This document shows, piece after piece, positions 60,140 through 64,000 of a stretch of 64,000 nucleotides of DNA. Below the pieces are notes generated by a model, which was given only the letters and a program-made list of their open reading frames with translations, made no database searches and had not been told where the DNA came from. Source of the DNA: an uncultured Flavobacteriales bacterium (GTDB lineage Bacteria > Bacteroidota > Bacteroidia > Flavobacteriales_D > Sanyastnellaceae). The position numbers were made by a program, and so were the translations under genes. Where the stretch lies: contig CALJKR010000049.1 of assembly GCA_937974555.1 (NCBI GenBank), positions 1 to 64,000 of the forward strand, written 5' to 3'. Position 1 is the first letter of the stretch; each line of letters opens with the position of its first letter.

Positions 60140-60772
60140 TCAATTGCGATTTTTAATTACAATTTCATCTAAACCAATATTTCCTTCTGATTCCAAAGTG
60201 ATGATCATCTGCTTGATTGCAGTAACATCCAACTCCGGATTTTGCGACACAATATCTGCCAATGGAATTTGCATGGTCACCCAATCGCTTCCAATGGCAC
60301 CACCCACAACATACTTTCCAAACAATCCCACATAGGATTGGTTTCCTGAAAAATCTTCAAAGCCCAAAGCCCCTGGCAATCCTGCCTTTAGGGGTTTGCC
60401 TCCAAAATTTTTAACTTGAATGGTCAAGTCAGCGCTGGAAACGATCATAGAAATATCTTTCCCAGACCATCCATCCCATCCCAAGCCCAAGCCCAGCCAT
60501 GGACAACCACCGGCCTGCTTATTCCATTTCAGATGCAAGAAATTTTGACCTTTGGCTGCATTCTGATTCTCCAAATTCAATTCAATACACTTTTTTTCCT
60601 GGGTTACCCAAAGCTCACTGGTCCATTGTTCTTGCCAAATGAGCGAAGACGTAAAACCCTTGAGTCCGTCGTCTGCTTGTGCTGGCAATGGCTCTTCATA
60701 CAAAGCCAATGGTTGCCATTGCACACAACCTTGGAGTAACAAAATCGATATTGCAATTGCAACTATTCTCAT
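60140..60772 (-). CDS. Surface glycan-binding-type lipoprotein
   Basis: This 210-residue protein has a lipobox (SILLLQGCVQW), then a single beta-sandwich (FTSSLIWQEQWTSELWVTQE, NFLHLKWNKQAGGCPWLGLG, MQIPLADIVSQNPELDVTAI) resembling CBM11 or galactose-binding-like domains. Tryptophan content fits sugar stacking. The gene lies 2 bp upstream of the GH3 start and overlaps the preceding lipoprotein gene by 4 bp. Confidence 0.72.
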   Translation of the reverse strand: MRIVAIAISILLLQGCVQWQPLALYEEPLPAQADDGLKGFTSSLIWQEQWTSELWVTQEKKCIELNLENQNAAKGQNFLHLKWNKQAGGCPWLGLGLGWDGWSGKDISMIVSSADLTIQVKNFGGKPLKAGLPGALGFEDFSGNQSYVGLFGKYVVGGAIGSDWVTMQIPLADIVSQNPELDVTAIKQMIITLESEGNIGLDEIVIKNRN

Positions 60773-61764
60773 GGACGTAGGGGTTCTCCTTGGGTAAATA
60801 TCATGTAGTCCAATCCACTCTCACTATAGCCTGAAGCTGGGTTGGCCAAAAACAAAATTGAAACTTGAAACAGTTTGTGCGGTTCATGCAATCCGTTGCC
60901 ATTTGGCGCGGCTGGTGTTCCGTTGACCAAGGCTTGAAGATCACTGTACTTCAATGACAACAAACGCCATCCATCTTCTCCACCCTGCAGCTGATAGGAA
61001 TACATGTCTTCCTGATTGGCATCAAAACTGCCGTCGCCGTTGTCATCCTCTGAGAATCGGATCAATACCAAGCCATTGTCATAATCCGCAGGTTTGTACA
61101 AAAGGGTATTGAAATACACCTGATTGGGATTGCTGGATAAATCAAAATGATCTGCACCATAGGCCGAAGCTGGAATATCCACCATACCGATTAACCAATC
61201 CCACGATACTGCACCCGCCATCACGTATGAGCGCACACCTTGCGGGGCATCGCCATTTTGCTGTAGTCCAAAATTCATACTAACACCCGACTGAACAAAA
61301 GGAACCCAATTGGGATTTAATCCACCTTCAAAGTCACTCAACAACAAGCCATTGTTCACCTTGGGGGTTTGCACAAAAACAGTGTCACGCAAGGTATCCA
61401 CTTGTCCTTTCACATACATCGCGATAGCACAAGTTTCTGACCTAAACATAGGGAAATGTGTCGTACTTCCTTCCCAATACTCATTGACCTCTGAATCAAA
61501 GCCTGTGATTTCCTTTTGGGCACCTGAAGCAAGACCTTCTATTTGCAAATGCCATTCGACACGCTTGCTAAATTTTGCCGTGATGTGAACGGTTTCGCTG
61601 CTTGCAAAATCAACAGAATCCTTGTCTACTTGCAACAACTGAATCCAATCAAATGGACCGTACAAATCATTAAGATCTGGACCGTCGAAATGATCATCTA
61701 CTTGGCAGCCCAATCCCAACAGGATCAAACCTATAGCCATCATTAAACCAAAAACTTTTTTCAT
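60769..61764 (-). CDS. SusE/F-like surface glycan-binding lipoprotein
   Basis: This 331-residue protein has a lipobox (LILLGLGCQVD), an Ig-like domain (SVDFASSETVHITAKFSKRV) and a C-terminal sandwich (LLLSDFEGGLNPNWVPFV, FNTLLYKPADYDNGLVLIRF, LLSLKYSDLQALVNG) like PKD/CBM lipoproteins found in glycan-use loci. No SusC/SusD pair is within the window. Co-transcribed with the outer-membrane gene upstream (2-bp gap). Confidence 0.75.
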   Translation of the reverse strand: MKKVFGLMMAIGLILLGLGCQVDDHFDGPDLNDLYGPFDWIQLLQVDKDSVDFASSETVHITAKFSKRVEWHLQIEGLASGAQKEITGFDSEVNEYWEGSTTHFPMFRSETCAIAMYVKGQVDTLRDTVFVQTPKVNNGLLLSDFEGGLNPNWVPFVQSGVSMNFGLQQNGDAPQGVRSYVMAGAVSWDWLIGMVDIPASAYGADHFDLSSNPNQVYFNTLLYKPADYDNGLVLIRFSEDDNGDGSFDANQEDMYSYQLQGGEDGWRLLSLKYSDLQALVNGTPAAPNGNGLHEPHKLFQVSILFLANPASGYSESGLDYMIFTQGEPLRP

Positions 61765-61765
61765 A

Positions 61766-63472
61766 TTAAAAATTCATTTGATAAAGAATCATCCATTGTT
61801 TCCATCGGTAATTGGGCATATTGGTATTATCCACAACGCCGTTCCAAGTATTGTTTTGAATAGTCAAGAAAGACTTTTCAGAAAAGACATATTTCATTCC
61901 CACTGCATTCATCCATTCTTTTCCGTTCCATTTTTGCTCATTAAAATTGGTAATCTCCCCGTTGTAGTTGACCACGGATACCATCTCATTTCCATTGTAT
62001 CTCAGGTATTGCGTTCCCAATAGCGCGTGCCATTTTGCATTGAATGCAAAATCAACACCCAATACCACACAATCCGTTTGCAAATGCGTGCTGGGGATGG
62101 GCGATTCCAATTGGCGGTCGGTTAGATCTCTTCTTAATTCAGCCTGTAGGTTTAACGACTGCGCGCCCCATTTGGCCACAACACCATCCATTCCCAACTT
62201 GGTTCTGACAAACTTGCGGGGCTCAACGGTTCCTTCGCCGCGTGTCTCTTGATACTGACCATGACTGGCAAACCAAGAAAGGGTTTGGGACTTGTCTTTT
62301 CCGCCCACTTTTACTTCAAAACCCTGTCTATTGGGCGTTGCTACACCATAAGGGGTAATGTTGTCGTAGTAGGGCAAGTATGCGCCAAGCTCTGTTTGCA
62401 ATTGTAAATTGTATAGGTTCGATTCCCGCATCAAATCCAAAAGATTCACGGTTCGCAATGATTGGTCATTGCCCGTGCGTTGAAATGCCGACAAGGATGC
62501 ATTGGGATTCAGTCTTCTGGTTTGCGCACCAGGACTTCTGAATTCCGCTTCGACTCTATTCCATGTCATTTGCCAAGTCCATCTACTTTCAGGCCAGTTC
62601 AATTGGTAGGTACCGTGGATAAACTTCCCTTGCTTGTGGAGATAGTTGACATCATTGTTTACCATTCGCTTGGACATCCCCATTTCCACTTGAACCACCT
62701 GTCCAATAGCACCCCATTTCTTGTTCCAATAACCACCCAAAGTGTGCACTGGATTTCTGAAAGAAGTGGTGGTATTGGCAGTACCTTCAATATCCCATAG
62801 ATTGGCGTAGTGGTAGGAAATACCCAAATCCGCTTTGACCTTGGCATCAATACTCACACCTGAAAAAATTCGATCTGGAACACTCCCAAAATCTGTGGTG
62901 CGCACTCTGGATGAAAAAACGCCCCATTTCAATTCCTGAATACCTTTTGAAAACACAAAGGCGCCATCGGCCGAGACCCCTTGCTGACGCCAGGAATGAT
63001 CGTTGTTATAAAAGTGATCATACTTCAATACATTCATTTGATCCGCAAATATCTGCGGTGCTGTTGCACTCCATTCTTGATCATTGTTCCACAAGGTAAA
63101 GGGCGTCATCTTGTAATTGATATCGCCCAAAGAATATCGAACAGCATGTCCAATCAAACCGCGAACAGTGAGCTGTCTTACATCAAAGCTAACCCCTGAA
63201 CCCCAGAAACCGCCGTAATCATTTCTGATACGGACCATGCCCAGAACCTCCATCGTTTTATTGACTTGAATTTTCAAACCCAAATCCGCCAAGACATTGC
63301 CGCTATTCATCTTGGGGGCAGTCACAGAATCCGCGACAGGATTCACCAAATGGTCACCGTAAAATTGTCCACGTGACTGTCCAATGACAGAAATCTTCCT
63401 TTCGGGATCTCCTTGTGACCAAGATGTGCCTGCAATGGCACAAAATACAACTATTGCTATGTGCTTCTTCAT
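61766..63472 (-). CDS. Large outer-membrane protein of the glucan locus
   Basis: This 568-residue protein has a signal peptide (AIVVFCAIAGTSWSQ). Many amphipathic strands with aromatic ends (VLGMVRIRNDYGGFWGSG, HAVRYSLGDINYKMTPF, WFASHGQYQETRG, YNGNEMVSVVNYNGEI) lead to a final aromatic strand (RWKQWMILYQMNF). It looks like a non-TonB outer-membrane barrel. No plug domain is seen. Its neighbours suggest it helps take in or hold polysaccharide. Confidence 0.7.
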   Translation of the reverse strand: MKKHIAIVVFCAIAGTSWSQGDPERKISVIGQSRGQFYGDHLVNPVADSVTAPKMNSGNVLADLGLKIQVNKTMEVLGMVRIRNDYGGFWGSGVSFDVRQLTVRGLIGHAVRYSLGDINYKMTPFTLWNNDQEWSATAPQIFADQMNVLKYDHFYNNDHSWRQQGVSADGAFVFSKGIQELKWGVFSSRVRTTDFGSVPDRIFSGVSIDAKVKADLGISYHYANLWDIEGTANTTTSFRNPVHTLGGYWNKKWGAIGQVVQVEMGMSKRMVNNDVNYLHKQGKFIHGTYQLNWPESRWTWQMTWNRVEAEFRSPGAQTRRLNPNASLSAFQRTGNDQSLRTVNLLDLMRESNLYNLQLQTELGAYLPYYDNITPYGVATPNRQGFEVKVGGKDKSQTLSWFASHGQYQETRGEGTVEPRKFVRTKLGMDGVVAKWGAQSLNLQAELRRDLTDRQLESPIPSTHLQTDCVVLGVDFAFNAKWHALLGTQYLRYNGNEMVSVVNYNGEITNFNEQKWNGKEWMNAVGMKYVFSEKSFLTIQNNTWNGVVDNTNMPNYRWKQWMILYQMNF

Positions 63473-64000
63473 TTAGAAAAATGCTTTTAATTCAACCGAT
63501 AATTCTTTTCCTTTGAAATGATCCAACTCAAAACTTTTGTCCTGAAATTCGAACCACCTGTGTCTTACGTATAATCTGGCATTTTTACCCAGATCGATAT
63601 CCAATCCAAACCCATAACCCTTTCCGTACTGATTCATCGGACGGAAAGAATTTTCATCGATGTTGGTATTGTAGTTACCCAGGGTTCTTTCCATCCCACC
63701 ATATACACTCAATACGCAACGTTGCATGATTGCATAATACATTTCCAATTCAGAACTGTATTGTCTCACATACGCTTTTTCAGAAGTAATAACAATGGGA
63801 GACCACATGCGCGAAGCCGATTGGGCTTGGAACAATCCAAAAATATAAATGGGGCGATTCAAAAATATTTCACTCCACTTCATCTGAAGTTCGGCATTAT
63901 TAAAATACTTGTCATACACCACAACACCAGAGGAGTCATCCGAGAGAGTGACCGTTTGATATACATCCCTGTAGATGTCTGAATAACGATTGTATGGTCC
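63473..64000 (-). CDS. Partial outer-membrane-type protein, cut by right window edge
   Basis: The frame is open from the stop at 63473 to the window edge without a stop, beyond the GTG at 63922: residues GPYNRYSDIYRDVYQTVTLS precede it. The C-terminal part shows barrel strands (NRPIYIFGLFQAQSASRMW, SELEMYYAIMQRCVLSVYGG, ARLYVRHRWFEFQDKSFELD) and ends VELKAFF. The start lies outside. It leads the same operon as the next gene (no gap). Family unknown. Confidence 0.7.
   Translation of the reverse strand, partial: GPYNRYSDIYRDVYQTVTLSDDSSGVVVYDKYFNNAELQMKWSEIFLNRPIYIFGLFQAQSASRMWSPIVITSEKAYVRQYSSELEMYYAIMQRCVLSVYGGMERTLGNYNTNIDENSFRPMNQYGKGYGFGLDIDLGKNARLYVRHRWFEFQDKSFELDHFKGKELSVELKAFF

Overview
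The window looks like a Bacteroidota (Flavobacteriales-like) chromosome segment or metagenomic contig. The evidence is four proteins with C-terminal type IX secretion (Por) sorting domains, promoters of the TTTG / TAnnTTTG type, many family-specific proteins of that phylum (DUF4248, DUF6428, DUF6671, HYC_CC_PP, YHYH, the CusA-TolC fusion), few Shine-Dalgarno sequences and moderate-to-low GC. I cannot place it below phylum/order level.

Region 1 (1-14.1 kb) is accessory DNA. It holds the stump of a tyrosine recombinase, a DUF4248 protein, a divalent-cation efflux set (RND pump fused to its TolC channel, adaptor, metal-binding lipoprotein, periplasmic HMA protein, P1B ATPase), an unrecognised three-gene module (small membrane protein, LEA-like protein, transglutaminase-like protein) ending in a broken four-helix-bundle gene, and a helix-turn-helix/membrane-protein pair fused in frame to an RteC-like conjugative-element regulator. 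An exact 55-bp direct repeat at 1-55 and 13260-13314 makes a 13,259-bp loop. Joining 13314 to 56 restores an intact membrane-protein gene, so the segment is either a real circle or tandem copy, or an assembly-graph overlap.

Region 2 (14.3-22.4 kb) is one long + strand copper/metal gene set: a HYC_CC_PP protein, a T9SS protein, three different multicopper oxidases, an HMA lipoprotein and an HMA-DUF3347 fusion. The third oxidase carries an outer-membrane-barrel-like tail. A strong Bacteroidota-type promoter precedes the set. A tRNA-3'-end-like scar, a 16-bp inverted repeat and a terminator follow it and may mark the right edge of the island.

Region 3 (22.9-39.2 kb) reads as ordinary chromosome: a PAS histidine kinase, a Crp/Fnr-led minus-strand group, an S-box (SAM-I) riboswitch controlling a trans-sulfuration enzyme and homoserine dehydrogenase, dihydroorotase with a DUF6671 protein, bicarbonate transporter SbtA with a divergent LysR regulator and a visible T-N11-A dyad between them, an arsR-DUF6428-acr3-arsC operon, an MFS transporter, a second Crp/Fnr regulator and a GNAT enzyme.

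Region 4 (39.3-53.4 kb) holds a glycine-rich secreted protein, an ABC transporter/LolA-like operon, a pirin-porin-Rieske-diheme-oxidoreductase group, a stand-alone adenylation enzyme/GNAT/acyl-carrier operon, RmuC, a DsbA/FrnE oxidoreductase and a T9SS YHYH protein.

Region 5 (53.4-64 kb) holds a 1154-residue T9SS repeat protein with carbohydrate-binding-like modules, and a tightly packed minus-strand operon for a beta-glucan-like polysaccharide (GH16, GH3, two surface lipoproteins, two outer-membrane proteins) that runs off the right edge.
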